The position numbers were made by a program, and so were the translations under genes. Source: Casuarius casuarius (taxonomy: Eukaryota; Chordata; Aves; Casuariiformes; Casuariidae). From it: a DNA stretch of 64,000 nucleotides. The DNA is taken from assembly GCA_003342895.1 (NCBI GenBank), contig PTFA01000101.1:434001-498000 (forward strand). Direction: 5' to 3'. Below are positions 1 to 14,160 of this stretch, one piece after another (positions within the stretch are counted from its first letter, which is position 1; the number at the start of each line of letters is the position of its first letter). The notes below the pieces were generated by a model, which made no database searches, had not been told where the DNA came from, and saw only the letters and a program-made list of their open reading frames with translations.

Positions 1-3000
1 GGGCAGAAGGGGAATGGAGATAAGGGAGATTTGTAACTCGGGTGTAACTAATGAAAGAAATACCATTTCTTCACATAGTCAAATTTTTATCTAATTTGCC
101 TAGGGAGGGACTGACCGACCATCACTCTTCTCTCAGGACTATTAAAGAATGTAATAAATATAAAACCATGATTGCAAGCTATGCACATCTGTTTAACTAA
201 CTAAACAAAACACAAACTGAGCAGGGTTGAAAGTGTCTATAACAACAGAGCGTGTTGCCTGAGGCTCAATGAGCCTGTGTGAGCAAAACTGCAATGCTGA
301 CCTCCCAGAGTTTTAATGTCTTTTACTCCACCCTTGCAGTGAATAAAGGCATTTAATCACTTGTGGGAGGCTTCTCCACTTCCTGATAAAATTTTATTTT
401 TCTGTTCTTTTGTATCTTTGTTCTAAAACCTTATTCAAAATTTACTAAAAAATATAGAAAGCTTCTGGTTAGTCTTAAAAAATGGAAGATTCAAGAAACT
501 GGAGTGGACACTGTCTGAAAACAATATTTTTATTGTTCATTATGGACAGGATTTGCAATAGTAACTCTTAATTTGAAAGGTGGAGGTGTTGGTGCCCTCC
601 TTCAGACATTTTAGAAATTCAAGATATTCACAGGCTTGCAAGCCTGGTATTTTATGGTTCCTCTTTGTACTAGTCCCAAAGACAATCTTTTTATTATTTA
701 CATATTGCACATCCTTTGATCAATTGGGAAAAAACAGAAAAAATGCTTGCTTGAATACACAGTTGCACAAGACTGTTGATTTAAGTGGGATTGCATAGAT
801 ATGAGTGGAAGTGCATATTTGCAGGCATGCTGCATCATGCAGTTGTGCTGAAGAAATTTAAAGCTATTTATAGTATAGAAGTAACTTGAAATGCAACTGT
901 GTCAGAAACAGTATGCTATTCTACCAGAAATATGTATGCTAGCAAGTTAAACCTTCCTGGGAAGATTCCCAGGTACTAAGGTGGGCTGGAAAGGCTTGTG
1001 TCCAGCCCACTATGCCTTTGAGCCCACATCCCGCAGCAGGAATGCTGCATGAAAATTTCCATGAAGGACATCTCCTGGGATGTTTGGATCTCCTGAACCA
1101 TGCCCAGGAACTGTCTGGGACAGTGGTGGTTAGCATATGGCAAAACCATGCCAAAATATACGGAGATGTCATTGCAGAAATAAAAACTGCAGGTTCTGCT
1201 AAGAACAACGACTTTGTTGGAGTCCAGAGTTAGAGAAGTGAGGATTGCTCACATCACTTGTTTGTTTAGCCCCCATATAAATATTCCTTCTTTCATTCAT
1301 TTGTTTGTTTAAAGTCTTGGTTTAAATATTTAAAGACATAAAAAGTCACTGATGTAAAATATGCTCTCCAGTATTTCAAGTACTCTCCAGTATTTCTCCA
1401 TGACTAGTAAAATTAGAAGAAGAAAAGCTTGAATGAGGAAGAAACTCATTTTTCTGACAAATAGCATAGGGAAATGAATTCCTGACTTTATTTTATTGTG
1501 TTTTGAAGATATCTGTCATGAATGTTCCTCTCAGACAGCTTTTTGTGACTCTTGCTATCTCTCAAGATTTGGTTTGATCATCCTACACCTGAACCTGCCT
1601 GTCCTACATGTGCACCTACACCCATGCTGGTTAAAGTGGATTAAGAGAAGATAAAGACTTTAAAGAGTTTTGATTTGCACTCTCTGAAAAAATGATGGTA
1701 TTTTGATACCAAAGATATTTAACCTACTTCTTCTTGCTGTCTTCCATTATTGTCCTGTCTCTTCTGAGGCAGCAGATAGTAAAAGGATAACAAGGTTGCC
1801 CCCACTCTCCAACCTCCCCAGGATTTTCTCCTTTTCATACGTGTAGGGCCTGACACAATGCGGCATCAATTCTCTGTTTTTCTTTTTGTCATGGAAGATG
1901 GCATCCATGTTTAATTGCCTAACTGTTACGCCACTGAGAATTATCTTCAGATTAAACTACAGATGGGATTTCCACATCTTCTTCTATACTTTGCGTCCCA
2001 GCTTTGGGAATGGAGTGGCGCCTTTGCAGGACAGAAAGTTGCTCTTATTACCACCTAGTTCTCTGGTCTGGGTGATAAACTGTTCGTGTCTCAGTAACAT
2101 TATAGTGTTGTTTAATTGGGACAGAAGGACTCACTAGCGGAAACTGTCTGGACTTTAAACTTGCCCGCAGTGAGCTACAAGACCAGTTTTCAGGTCAGAG
2201 TTAGCTGAATGGTGTTTCAGACTAGGACAAAGGGTGACTCTTTCTTGTTTTCTCCTGAAAAGAAAATGCTCTTTTCATCTTTTCTTTACTTGTATTCTCA
2301 TTGCTTATTTATTAAATAACCCCACAGCTTCTTGTTATAAACTATGCTTAGCTTTGGGGGATTACACGCAATTTGTTGTTTGTCGCCTCAGATTCAACAG
2401 CAGAGACTACTGTTAAAAATGTCATCTTGCTGTGTTTATTTTTCCTTAAATGAATGAGGCTACAACGGTGGGGCACACACCAGCTCAGACCTGGAGAACG
2501 AATCCTGCCCAGAGAGAACTCCTTAGGTTGTTACAGTTCTTGAAGTCAACAGAGCTCCTAGAGGGACATAGATGCATTCTCACATAATTAATTTCACTTC
2601 TTCGTCTCTTGTAGTGAGAGGAAACATGCATACTGTTTGTGACTGCCAGAAATGTATTTATTATCTAGATGTTTTGCTGTCTTTATTGACATCTTTGTTT
2701 CATTTTTTCATGAGTTGGAGCTTTGTAAATACTGTGGTGGAGGCACAGTTATTTGACATTTTGATTTTTTTTTTTTTAAAGAAGAGTCATATTTTTAAGA
2801 ATCTTCTGTGCAATTTCCTACTTTTGTTACATCAGTGAGGGCATATTCTAATAAAAGCACAACATAGCTGGGAAAATATAATAGAAAGTGCTATATTTAT
2901 CTACTTTTCCTCACTCTTTCTTCATCAAAAAATTGATCCCTAATGAAAACATCACCAGAATTTCAGACTCTCATGAAAAGGTAAACAAAGTACGTGTCTA

Positions 3001-6000
3001 ATAAATATATTAAATTAAAGCCATCGGCTAAGTTTGTCAGGCAAAAAGAAAAAAAAAAAACTCAAAGAGAGTAATGAGTTCCTATGTGCAGAGGATCTTT
3101 CTCATTACTGCAGGAATCCTGTTCTGCTGTTACTGCTCAGACTAAGCCCAGAGTGAGGGCTTTCAGATCACCACTGTGGATTTAAGAACCTAAAGTGGAA
3201 GTTAATAGAGACTTGGAGAATAACTGAAGATCTTAATCCAAAAGCAGAGCTGGGGTTCTCTGGTTTGAAAGCAGAGCATTATATTTCAACTAGCTATTCC
3301 ACATTTCATTTTAGACAAAATCAATCAAAGTTTTCTTATTGAATGTCTTTTATTTCTCATTGCATATGTTAGCATGTGTTCAACTCTTAGCTGAGTAACC
3401 CTGTGAGCAAATCCTGTGATGTATCCTGTGATACCTCACCAAACGGGGTCAACACATTCTGTTTACAAAGACCTATTTTTTTAGCTTCCAGAAACATTGA
3501 TGCCTTATGCTGTAACTTCATTAAAATATTTGAAACTGCCTCATGCTGCCTGTGAGTTCCCAGAACTTTGTTTCCTTTTCTTCCCACTGTTACTTTCGCA
3601 AGATTCTTAACCTTGCTTTGCATGGAGTTACGGCATCATGAAAATGGATCTGGACAAATTACACAGCCAAAGGAAGAGAAACTGCATGAATTGGGGTCAT
3701 TCTAGCAGGTCTCATTTTCCTTTTACTTCCGGGAAAAGGTTATCAGCCGCAAGCTTGTTTTGCTTTTTCTTCTGCCTTCCATGTCTAGTTCTCATACAAG
3801 AGAGATTTCTTAAATGTTTCACAAATCCTCGTCCTGAAAACTAACTCTTGCATAATGAAATGACAAAATCTACATCCTCTGTGCTTCAGATTTTGTTAAA
3901 GAACAAGGTTATGTTGAGCAACTCTAGCGATTAAATGATGAAAAAGATTATTTATTTGAATTGCTATTGCACCTAGTAATACCAATCTAGACTCCTGGCG
4001 CAAGACAGTAAAAAGACACTCCTTGCCTTCGGGATTTTGACAAGACATAACTGAAATAAGTAAAGCAAGGAGGAAATTGAAAAGCAAGTAGCAGAAGAGC
4101 AAGTAAATTACCTTACAATGGAAATATGCTGCCACAGTCAAAATTTTTGAAAAGAGAGCTTTTCATAGATTTTTTTCTTTTTTTTCCCTGAGGGAAGGGG
4201 TATGCACATTACATGTTCAAATAGTTCATTGTGTTCTAGTTGTTCCTTAATTATTTATTATTTTTTAAAATATTATCTGGCTTATAACTAGATTCAAATT
4301 TAGTCCTTATGTTGGCCTCTGGACAGTGTTTACTGAGCATGAAAATACCCATGGTGCTCAAAGTACAACTGACTTTTTTATGGCTCCAGATGAGAAGCTG
4401 GTCCATTTTGTCAATGGAATTGCAAAAACTAGCTTAAATTTCTCTCTGTGGCATTTGTGTGTTTGCCAGGTGTGAGGTAAAATTCTGTACTGCAGTTAAC
4501 TAAATCTGTCCTCCAAATAAACCTGTAGCTTGTTGAAGTTAAATAAACTTTTAGAAAAGGTTTCTCCTATTGAACAAAAAAATCCAGAGATATCTGAAAG
4601 TTCTTCCTAGACCGTTGTAGTTAATCTCACTTCTGAGGAAGAACAAACAACATTAAAAAAAATCTGTTCCTAGTTTATTCATAAAGAAAAAAAATCTACT
4701 TCCACCCACAAAATAAAATAAACAAATATAATAAATTTTCAAATGCTTGCTACTGGAGACCGGTTTCATTAGTTAATGTTCCATCTTGTTAATGTATATG
4801 GGTATTTTAATTGTTCAGAAGAAATGAAGGGGAACTACTTACTAAAGGAGGTGTCTCTTTCTTCACTTGTATAATTTTTCAGCAGCTCTATATGTAATTA
4901 GAGACTGCTGATGCAGTGATTATTGAGAAACAAAAGAAGCTTGATTGCTGCACTATTATACATTGAATGAGGGGGAAATAATTTTCCTTGATTGAATTTA
5001 CTAATAAATATTTAATGAAATATTCTGTCCTAACATACTTAAACAATATATTTTGCGGGGGGTTGTAAGTGTTAAGCAGAGCAATTTTAAACTGTACACC
5101 ATTTTTTTATTTAATTGGACGTCAGTCTCATGTCATAAGTTCTTTACTATGAAGAAACATGTCTCCTTGTATTCCAGCTCATACTTTATGATTTGTGGAT
5201 TTTCAGTCTTAGGGTTTTTTTTAGCATCCTGTTTGCTGTAACTTTTCTTCTCTATTTATGAGAAAGCCAAACGCAAAATGGTTCACTTTTTAAAAAAAAA
5301 TTAAGTGCTTCCTTTTTTTAACATTCTAATATTATCTCCCTGAACCAATGATTTATTAGATAAAAGCAGGCAAAAAAATGAAGGTTCAGTTACTGAAGAT
5401 TTAGTTTAAAACAATCCTTAACTATGTGTTCATCTCTGACTTTGTAGGTTGTAAGCAAATCGAATGTCAGATCAAATAAAAGACTTCATTATGGTGCTTT
5501 AGTTTTAGATTATTAACCTCCAAAGTAGGATCCAAGCCCAAGCTTGGGTTCCTTGTGAAATGCATGGGAAGATGTGATCCTTCAGTTGGCAATCCAAGAT
5601 TTGACCCAACTGACCCAAACTGAAAAGGACCTGTCTAGAGTAGGAGACACAAAGTACAGTAGTGGTGTAAATGGCCTCCTGCTCCTGTCAGAGACCTGCA
5701 CAAAGGACTACAAAGAGGTGTCGTCATCTATTCATGGGCAGGGGTCTTCAATAAATTCCTATCAGCAGTACCACAAAGACCATCGCTATTTTTCCCTGAA
5801 GAAATCTGTGAAATAATCTTCCCTTTTTGTGGTGATGTAGTCAAACAGATAAAGAGGGAGAGATTCAGATTTGTTTCCTGCCTCAGTCTGCATGACTGCA
5901 GGTTCACCTCTCCCCCAGAACTGCTTTAACCATCAGGCTGTAGATGTGGCTGAGGGAGTCCCTGCACACTTCTAACTGAAGACAAGCCCTTAACTATTAA

Positions 6001-6070
6001 AGAACGAAAGATTCCTGGTGCTGAAAAAAACAGAGAGAGAGTTTGAGTCTTCCACTGAGCACTTAAATCA
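1..6070. other. AT-rich non-coding DNA, no gene seen
   Basis: I see no gene, recognisable transposon or RNA in this stretch. Open frames are short (under about 90 codons), lie on both strands and have no family resemblance. Simple tracts include a 13-base T run at 2765-2777 and an A-rich run near 3049-3060. It is consistent with intron or intergenic DNA. Confidence 0.6.
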
Positions 6071-6074
6071 CTGT

Positions 6075-6300
6075 TTGAGGAGCCAGCGAGCTGCAGCCCC
6101 TCGGGCTGCGAGGGCACTGAATCCGTAGCTCTGTCTCCTGGGGCAAGCGCTGCAAACCGGGGCTCGGGGCTGCTCTCCTGGAAACCAGCCTGAAACCCGG
6201 CTGCACAAAGGTGCAGGGTGGTCTACCACAGATCCGGGGGACTGTCGGCAGTCCGCTGCTCCAAAAACACTCCACCGGGCACTGCCACAACTGCCACGTC
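6075..6300. other. Local GC/CpG-richer islet
   Basis: About 225 bases that are clearly richer in G, C and CpG than the surrounding AT-rich DNA. The CpGs lie in GCGAG, CTCGGG, AAGCGC, ACCGGGG, GATCCGGG, GTCGGC and CCACCGGG contexts. Frames on both strands are open for 60-75 codons, as high GC content favours, but none resembles a known protein and no splice-bounded exon is obvious. It could be a small regulatory CpG islet, an old GC-rich repeat fragment, or a first exon or promoter of a non-coding transcript. The sequence alone does not decide. Confidence 0.3.
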
Positions 6301-6965
6301 TCCTTTCTCTTTTGGGTGGGTTTTAAGTAGAAAACAATTACATCTGTATTTTGAAAAGGGTTTATTCCTGTCCTTTGCTAAGGCAAAAGTTCCCCCTTTA
6401 ATGTACATCAGTTTTATCAGTCTTTATTATTTAAAAAGCATTTTTGTCTCTTTCCATCTTTATGGGATCCTTTTCGGCAAGCATAAATAAGTCTAAAATG
6501 TATTTGGTGTGAATTCAGATGAAATTAGTACAGTTTTTTTCAAAGACCTGATGCACTTGACAACCTTGCTCTGTATTTACAAGCAAAGCATATATACATA
6601 TAAATGCAACTGTGGCATGAGTGGCAAGACTTGGATCATCTTCCTATTGTATAGGAAAGTCACCATGTGAATTACTTTCTTTGATTTCACACGTAAGTGT
6701 ATCTCTCTGAGACGAATAAAGAGACATAAAGCAAAGTCTCCCAATGCAACGAAGAATTAAAAAAAATAATAATAATTTCAATGACCACATTGGCCTTTAA
6801 AAGGCTGGGCAAGGCTAAGTTTTAACACACATAAAACCTGAACTCCAGAATTCTCTTATTTCCTTCCTGTTATCCAAAAACATGCTCCTGCATACCTTTT
6901 TTTTTCTTCAAATCCGTATCCTACAGTTCTCCTTGTATAATATGTTGGCATAAGTATCTATATCT

Positions 6966-7020
6966 ACGCACGCACGTGCACACACGCACACACACGCATA
7001 CACACACACACACACTCTCA
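6966..7020. repeat. (CA)n microsatellite with CGCACG start
   Basis: Alternating purine-pyrimidine tract of CA/CG/TA dinucleotides with interruptions. It starts with CGCACGCACGTGCAC and ends in an uninterrupted CA run. It is an ordinary vertebrate dinucleotide microsatellite. The CG/CA alternation is the kind of sequence able to adopt Z-DNA. Confidence 0.85.
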
Positions 7021-10000
7021 CCCACAAACATACATGCCTTCTAGGTCACTATATTTAAATATCTTCTCTAGAATCTCTCTTCTTAGAAAATAGATCTTAC
7101 TATTAGTTTTCTGGACATTTTCTGTCTCTGAAGTGTCAAACATTCCTAAAAATGTTAGTGATTCAACAGTTTAATCTTGTCTGCTACCTGCAAATGTGGC
7201 CAAGCATTACACAGACTTTTTCTTTAAATGTTTACAAATATTTTTATTTCTGTATTCTGTTTGCAGTGGTCTGCTGCTTTTTGACTCTACTGGTTTTAGT
7301 GTCCACAGACAGCTTGTCCTTTGAATGTAAGATTTGTAAAGAAATAACCTTTTGTTAGACTATTTGATAAAGAAGAGAAAAACAAACAAGCTTTTGAGCA
7401 TCAAACCTTGTGCCACTTTTTTTCCTCAGCCATCACAATTAAAGCCATTTAACTTATTGGACTTTTATTGATATGTTCTTTTCCAAAAATAGATACAAAA
7501 ACATGAGGCGACTCATCACCATTTCCTTGTTTTTCTACTAACGTGCCCATCAATTTTCCCATATTTAAATTCTCTCATGTTTTGAGAATCAGTTATCTTT
7601 TCTCTTAATATTTTTAGTCAACTGGCTTCACTTCTTGTTTCTAAAATCAAAGCTGGACCTATCTGTTTCTTGTTATGGCAATGAAGCAAGGACTTTTACC
7701 CAGTAATCTTCTATTAATTGATAACGTAAATGATCAGGAAACTGGTTTTAAAGGTTGTATCTTTCTATAATCGTTTTTTCTTTCTAAGGTACAAATTCAG
7801 TTTTGTGAGTAATTGATTTTTTGGTGATGTACTAACTTTTTTCAAACTCATCTAGAGATAGAGGAAGCATATGCTTTAAGTAGACCTAAAAATATTCCTT
7901 TGAAAAATTTCAAAACTATTTCAAATTATGTAAAATGAATATCTTTTAGACTTTTGTAAATGTTTATTTTTTCACAATATTTTTTTATTTTTTTGAGTTG
8001 TGAAATAATAAGTTGTTTTGAAAATATAAGAAAGAAATACTTGATTTATGGGTGGATTTAAAAAAACGTTTCTATCCACAAACTCTGTGAATAAATTGTC
8101 ACAGTTCTGAGGAGTGGCTGATCAGTCCTTCTGAGACTTTCTCACCCAAAACATTTAGTTGACAATATTCAATTACATTTATAGCCTCTTTGGCCAAGCA
8201 TCTGAAGTTCACTGCTGTTTTGTTTGAATGTCTAGTATTTTTGCCTAGGATTTTGATATTTTTGCCTTTACAAAGTGCTTCTTCCTTAAGACCAATTCTA
8301 TTTCTATTCAACGAAGCATTTAAGCAAGTACTGTGCTACTTTGGGGGCTAAACTATGAAGGTTTTCCCCCAAATGCTCCTTCAAAAGTCATCTATTGCCT
8401 CCCTCCTGAATTTGTTCTCTCTTGACATGGCTGACAGATGCTGATATAAAACCAAATCCCTCCCTATAATTATTACTAGCATTAAAATGAGCAGTCTCCT
8501 CCTTTTTTTTCTTTCTTTTAATCACTTCAAGATTGAGTTTTCCAAATGACCTGTGGCAGATTAAAGTTCTTGGTTATGAGCTCGGCTCCTAAACTAGCAG
8601 TGCTCGTGTCCTTTGAGCATTTCAGAGAACACTTTATCACCCCGATCCTCTGGATGATAACTGCTTCATATAAAAATATTTTGCTTCCTGCCCCAAAATA
8701 TCTCATTATGAACAGACTCTATATCAATTGTGCATGGCCTGTCAGTCAAGAGAAATGGCTGTAAATGGAAGTGTGAGTGAAGCTGGCAAACCTGTTGTAC
8801 AAACTAAAGTGTGAATAAGAGAGTCTTGCACTGACTGTTGACCGTTCACTGTTAGAAGTACAAAATGATGTCCTGAATTTTGGAAAAGATCTCCCATTTG
8901 TCACTTATTGTAAAGAAGACCTGAAGAGTGAGAAGTCTTTTCAGGCACATCTCTAGCACTGTCCTATACTTATCCCAGCAAACAGAGGTAGGGCGGGTGA
9001 GAGGAAACAGGCTCTCTTATCCTTATTCTCCCTGTATTCATGGGCTGTGGTCTTGGCTCCTGCTACTGGCCACTGGCTCCTTAGCCCAAGCTATTTCAGC
9101 CTGTCTGCTGTGTTGGTGGAAGGAAGTTTATCCATTCCCTGCATCTGGAATCTTAATCCTGGACAGGATCAAACACTCATATGTCTATATGAGTAGGGGT
9201 GGTGATGCATTAGGGCTGGTTGGATAAACTCAAAGCTAAAGTGGAAGGGCAATCACTTTTATCTCATTTTACTTGCCAATTTAAAAAATTTAATAACGTT
9301 ATTTGTTACCTTTTCAGTACCAGCAATATTTCCTACATAAGTGCAATCTTTGTAAGTACACTAAGCTTCTTAAAAGTACAAGAAATGTATCTTTCCAAGT
9401 GATACAAGATGCCAAAATGCAGATCTAGTTCCATTTTTCAACCTGCTTAAGGTGATTTTTCTGCAGAATTATTTTTACATCTTACGCTAAAGTTGTGAGA
9501 ACACAGAATATATTTTCCTGCATTTCCTGACCTTCATGCCTCAGAAAGATTGCAAAGTCTGTTTGATATTTAAAATAACATCTTGACATCAACTACACCA
9601 TTATTTCCAACCAGTTAAGTCAGCAGCATCAGCACTGTGTGTTTATTTTCATTCTTTCCTAGTAGCAGCAGAGTTCAGCTGGTTACCAGTGACCTCTGCT
9701 ATTCTGTATTCCTGTCAGCTAAACATCCAACCCCCCAAATCCTTCTCATTAGCTTGTCTTTGCATTCCAGTGCTCAAAATTAGCACCTAAGCACATTTCT
9801 GTGAGGTGCTATGGGGAAATAGCTTCAGGTAAACAAGCACCTTGTGCCATGCGTGCTGGGTACAGGCCGGATCATCAATTATCTTAGCAAGTGGGCTTCC
9901 TTGTTTATCCAAAACAGATTCTTTTCCATTTTATTGTTAATCTGATGCTGTGGGATTCTAGAAAGGTCTGTGTAAAATAGCAGTATCTTGCTGCTTATTA

Positions 10001-11350
10001 CCTAAGTAACAAGAGACTTCGAGTTGAGAGAATACTCACCTGTTGTATAATTTAATCAACACATAATCTATGTTAGGCTTCTCATTGTTCTTTGTATCTG
10101 TGCTCCTGAGGAAGATCACATAGGGATGTGGAGATTTTATTAGAAAACAGAGCCTTGAAAGCAGACAAATTTTTGAAAATGGCAGAAGATAGTAAATGCA
10201 CAATGTGAGCAGTGTAGATGTTCCCACAAATCGTCTATAGAGGCAAATTTTAGCTTGTGGTTTTTAATGTCAATGTCGTGCTGTAAAAAGTTTAAAATAA
10301 TTTATAATTTTGTTTGATCGGTTAAAATCCAAGAAATCTTATATGCTAATAATGTATTACATGAGTGCTTATTATCAGTTCAACCAAATATTTCTTAGAA
10401 GAACTTGGAAAGATAGTCTAATTACACCAAATGTCAGTTAATTTCAAAATCATGTTTTCTAAATGTTTCTAAATATATGTAGTCCAATTTTGAAATAGAT
10501 ATTCAAAACAGTTTATAAAGCAGTTTACAAAGCAACAATTTTGAAGCGTTTGTAGTTTATCCAGGATTTTGCCATTACTGCATGTTTTATGTCACTTCAA
10601 CCTAAGACTCAACAATAAAACCTTTACCTTACAAACTAATTCTAAATTTCTTTACTTGAGAGCCTTTCATTTCCAGAACTCTTGAGATTGTAGTGCAAAT
10701 GTTTTAAAATACTCCAGATTCTGTAAGAGGTACAGCAGCATGTTTCCTGTTGCATAATACTGAAGTTACCCAACGTGATTAGTTTTCCCAAGCTTGATGC
10801 TGACGTTCAAGTTCGTAAGTTACTGCAGATCTAAAACACAGTATGCAACGTGTTTTAGTTATTCAGACATCTTTACCTTGGTAATAAACAGAGAAGCACT
10901 CAGCTTAATACCATCAAGCTATTATTGAAGTTAACAATATATGCATAAAAGTGATTTTACTAAATGGTAGATCTGTTCAGGAGTTTTCCCGGGAGAGTTT
11001 TTTGTTCTTCAGATTCATTACAGAATCTCTCGATATCATGAAGGGGAAATGGGAAAGAGACATAAAAAGTTCTGCCTGTTTTCAGTAACTTATATGGTGC
11101 AAAACAAATATGATTTGTTTAATCTACCTTCAAAATACTTTGTAGAATATTTTAAAATAGCTTTGCATACTCCTATATCAATTTTTGATTATTTCTTACA
11201 CTTCACTGTGAAGATTACAGAACACTTTGTATGTGGAAGACTTCCTGAAGTTGGCAATTTTGCATTTGATAGTGCTTTGCATTTTATAATAAGGTTCACT
11301 TCCCATTGTTTTCCTTTATATACTATATATACCAATATATATACTTCCTG
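7021..11350. other. AT-rich non-coding DNA, nothing recognised
   Basis: No gene, transposon or tandem array recognised. The longest open frame, about 100 codons at 8928-9227, has no recognisable domain and no splice context. Short AT-rich tracts are frequent. Confidence 0.6.
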
Positions 11351-11622
11351 TATAAGTGTCTGGTGTGAGGGTATAAAGAGGAGGGAGCCAGACGGTTCTC
11401 AGTGGTGCCCAGTGACAGTACGGGAGGCAACGGGCACAAACTGAAACGCAGGAAATTCCCTCTGAATATAGGAAAACACTTCTTCACTGTGAGGGCGGGT
11501 TGCCCAGAGAGAGACTGTGGAGTCTCCATCCTTGGACATATTCAAACCTGACTGGACACAGTCCTGGGAAACCTGCTGTAGCTGACCCTGCCGTGAGCAG
11601 GGTCAGATTCTGTGATTCTGTG
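11351..11622 (+). mobile_element. CR1 LINE, severely 5'-truncated 3' end
   Basis: This is the 3' end of a CR1 non-LTR retrotransposon. It matches the 3' part of the larger copy at 33.0-35.3 kb almost word for word, including TTCTCAGTGGTGCCCAGTG, GGAGGCAACGGGCACAAACT and GCCCAGAGAGAGACTGTGGA. It ends at ATTCTGTGATTCTGTG, the octamer repeat typical of CR1. Relative to the larger copy it lacks about 17 bases after GTGAGGGC (near 11495) and about 50 bases just before the terminal repeat (near 11600). The left edge is fuzzy because homology fades into an AT-rich TATATA stretch at 11320-11350. CR1 copies are normally 5'-truncated by incomplete reverse transcription. No intact frame remains, so it is inert. 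Confidence 0.9.
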
Positions 11623-14100
11623 AAACGGTGCAAAACTTTGAGTTATACTCAAATAGGTGATGTTATAGTGTAACACACAGTGAAAGGGAACATATAATCA
11701 GTACTTTGACAGCTAATAATTTTGGGCAATACATCAGCAATGTCACATAATATGGAGGATCCGTTTTGTCTACTTTATTCAAAGAATTTAACTCTAAAAT
11801 AGCACTTCTGGAGTTCCAGTTTCTTCACTTCAAAGCAGGTAAACGTGAAGCAGGGAGGAGAGTGAATGGTGAATGTTCTTGTTAACAGAGATGGACAAAA
11901 TACTTTAGCTTCTAACATTCTTTGGTACTGAAAGCAACGTCGATTTTCTTGTTCAGAGAAAGCTTTTTAAACACACTGCTCGGTGGTGAACTTCTGACCT
12001 TTAAACTTAGCAATTCAGGATAAGGTGTCCAGGTTCACTTCAGAGATGTTATCCTTTTCAGAGACGCTCCAGAGAATTGCCATGGTAACATGGGAATAAT
12101 TGTGTGAATATAACTTTAGATGGATTCCTCACAGATGTTTCTAAGGACATTGATGCACAGTGAGCGCTCGTGATCTCACAGAAAGCAGAATCCACGATTG
12201 CTTGCCCAAGGGAGCTATAAGAGACTCCCACTATCATTTATCACAAAAGCTGACCCTTCCTCAGTGACAGGCTCATCCTAGATCTGCGTTATATGGCTTC
12301 ATATAATTAAACACATCAGGGAAGATCTCATTCAATAGTTTTATATCATATTTATAGCTTTGGGAGAATGAACATTAAATGTGATTGCACTCAATATATT
12401 GAATATTTCTACATGTAACATCAAGGCAAGGAAATGCTTTTACTTTCTTTGATAAATAAGAAGAAAGTTGTGTGGCCAGAAGATAACATTCAGGGACTAA
12501 GCAAGGGAACTCTAGAGGTCTATGAAGAAAATCTGGTGTGCGACTTTCCCACATGCAGGGGACAAAAGACTAATTTATTCAATATTTTCAGCTGAGTAGG
12601 CCTGAGAAACAATGTTCTTACAAAGAGCCAGTACAAACAGAAATAAACTGGGGGGCAGAGGGGAAAGACATTGAAGGAAAATCCATAACGTTGTGACGAA
12701 CAAGCAGTTGGGAGAAATAATACTGGAACCTGGAGCATCCCGTAGTAAAATATCATAAAGAGTTTCTACATATTATTCATATTTTTCCCAATAGAAACAT
12801 TGTTTGAATAGTAGCTAATTCTATTGTTGTTCTTCACAAAAAAGGTACACTGATCTGAGAGCTGAGGCTACATATGTTCAGTATGGAAAAAAACAAAAAA
12901 CAGGTACAGTTTTTTGTACTATATTAGCACTTTAAAAGAGTTAATTTTCCAAAACTTAGGCAAATTATGAATTATGAAAGAGATTGCCTGGGAAGAAACA
13001 GTTAACTAAAAAAAAAAATTGAATGAAAATTGAGAGTCTTATAAAGAATGGCTAAGATGGCTATAAAGATAAGACTATCTCTCAATTCAGAAAGAGTATA
13101 AATTTTGTTAAAACATATTTATTTTAGTGGCAAGGCCAAGAGTTAAATTAGAGACGAAAGAGGATATGTCAAAAGTAAAAAAGCAGGAAATCATTAACAA
13201 TCAATACAAATTAAAAGTTATGAGGTAATTAAAATTGATTAAAAAATCTGAAGAGCTCAAAAGAGAATCTGTGGATGGCAGTGCTTGAAAAAAGTGCAGA
13301 GATAAATTTGAGAACATATTTCTCATTGCTGTTGAAGATATGCAGGCAGTGCCTACTGACCCTGTGTTTTTCGAAAGAATAATTCAGAGAAAGATGTAAG
13401 CATTACAGGGACCAAGGTGTAACGGTGAGCATAAGAGGTAGTTGTAATCCTTGGGGTATAAACAGGAAGCGGCAAACAGTGCAGCCAGATGTATGCAAAC
13501 TAGAATAAGGCATTGAGTGTGTTTTGCCTTTGGTACGAACATCAAAGAAAGTGGAAAGTTCTCCGTCTTGTATATGAAGCCAAACAGAAGTTACTGGTCC
13601 CAGCAAAGGAGTTAACAGGCAAAATAAAATATCTTATGGTATACAGGAATCCAGTCTGGCACATTTAATGGACCGTCCTTGTTTTAGACACTGTGAATCT
13701 CTTCTATATTTCCAGTTATTTCCCTCTTGAACATTGACAAAATGGCTAAATCTTCCACTCACTTCCATAATGCCAGAAACTTTATATGTCTCACCTACTC
13801 AAGAAGGCCACAGGGAATCCCTTCTAGATCAGAACAAGGCTGTTACATTGTTGCCATATATAAATTTTTTTTTTTTCCTGTAGAAACCATTCTTTATATT
13901 AAGATTCAACAATCTGGACTGTTTTGAGAGAATACCTTATTTCAGCGGATGTTTCATATTTCACAATGCAATTAGGCCTCATTCAATAGGCTTAGTTTCA
14001 TACAAGCTTTTCTAGACGGATACCTAAAAGTTAAGAAGCTCCCTAATCCAGTTGCTTAAAGTCAGAACAGTCATCTCAGCTGCTGCAGTTACCTATTGCA
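11623..14100. other. AT-rich non-coding DNA, nothing recognised
   Basis: No gene or transposon recognised. Open frames are short and scattered over both strands. The segment 13000-13300 is very A-rich on the plus strand. Confidence 0.6.
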
Positions 14101-14160
14101 TTATTATTAATTATATTAATTATTATATGAAATTATTATATTTTATTATATTATTATATG
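14101..14160. repeat. AT-rich TTATTA/TTATA low-complexity tract
   Basis: Sixty bases almost wholly of A and T, built from TTATTA, TTATAT and ATTATA units. It is a degenerate AT microsatellite and will melt easily. Confidence 0.8.

Noticed and set aside
8928..9227. Open frame of about 99 codons with a hydrophobic middle
   Set aside because: No Kozak-like start, no splice context and no recognisable family. Frames of this size are common on both strands here.
11049..11444. Longest open frame in the window (131 codons, plus strand)
   Set aside because: Its last third reads through CR1 3' sequence in a non-coding frame and the rest is AT-rich with no domain resemblance. It is a chance frame.
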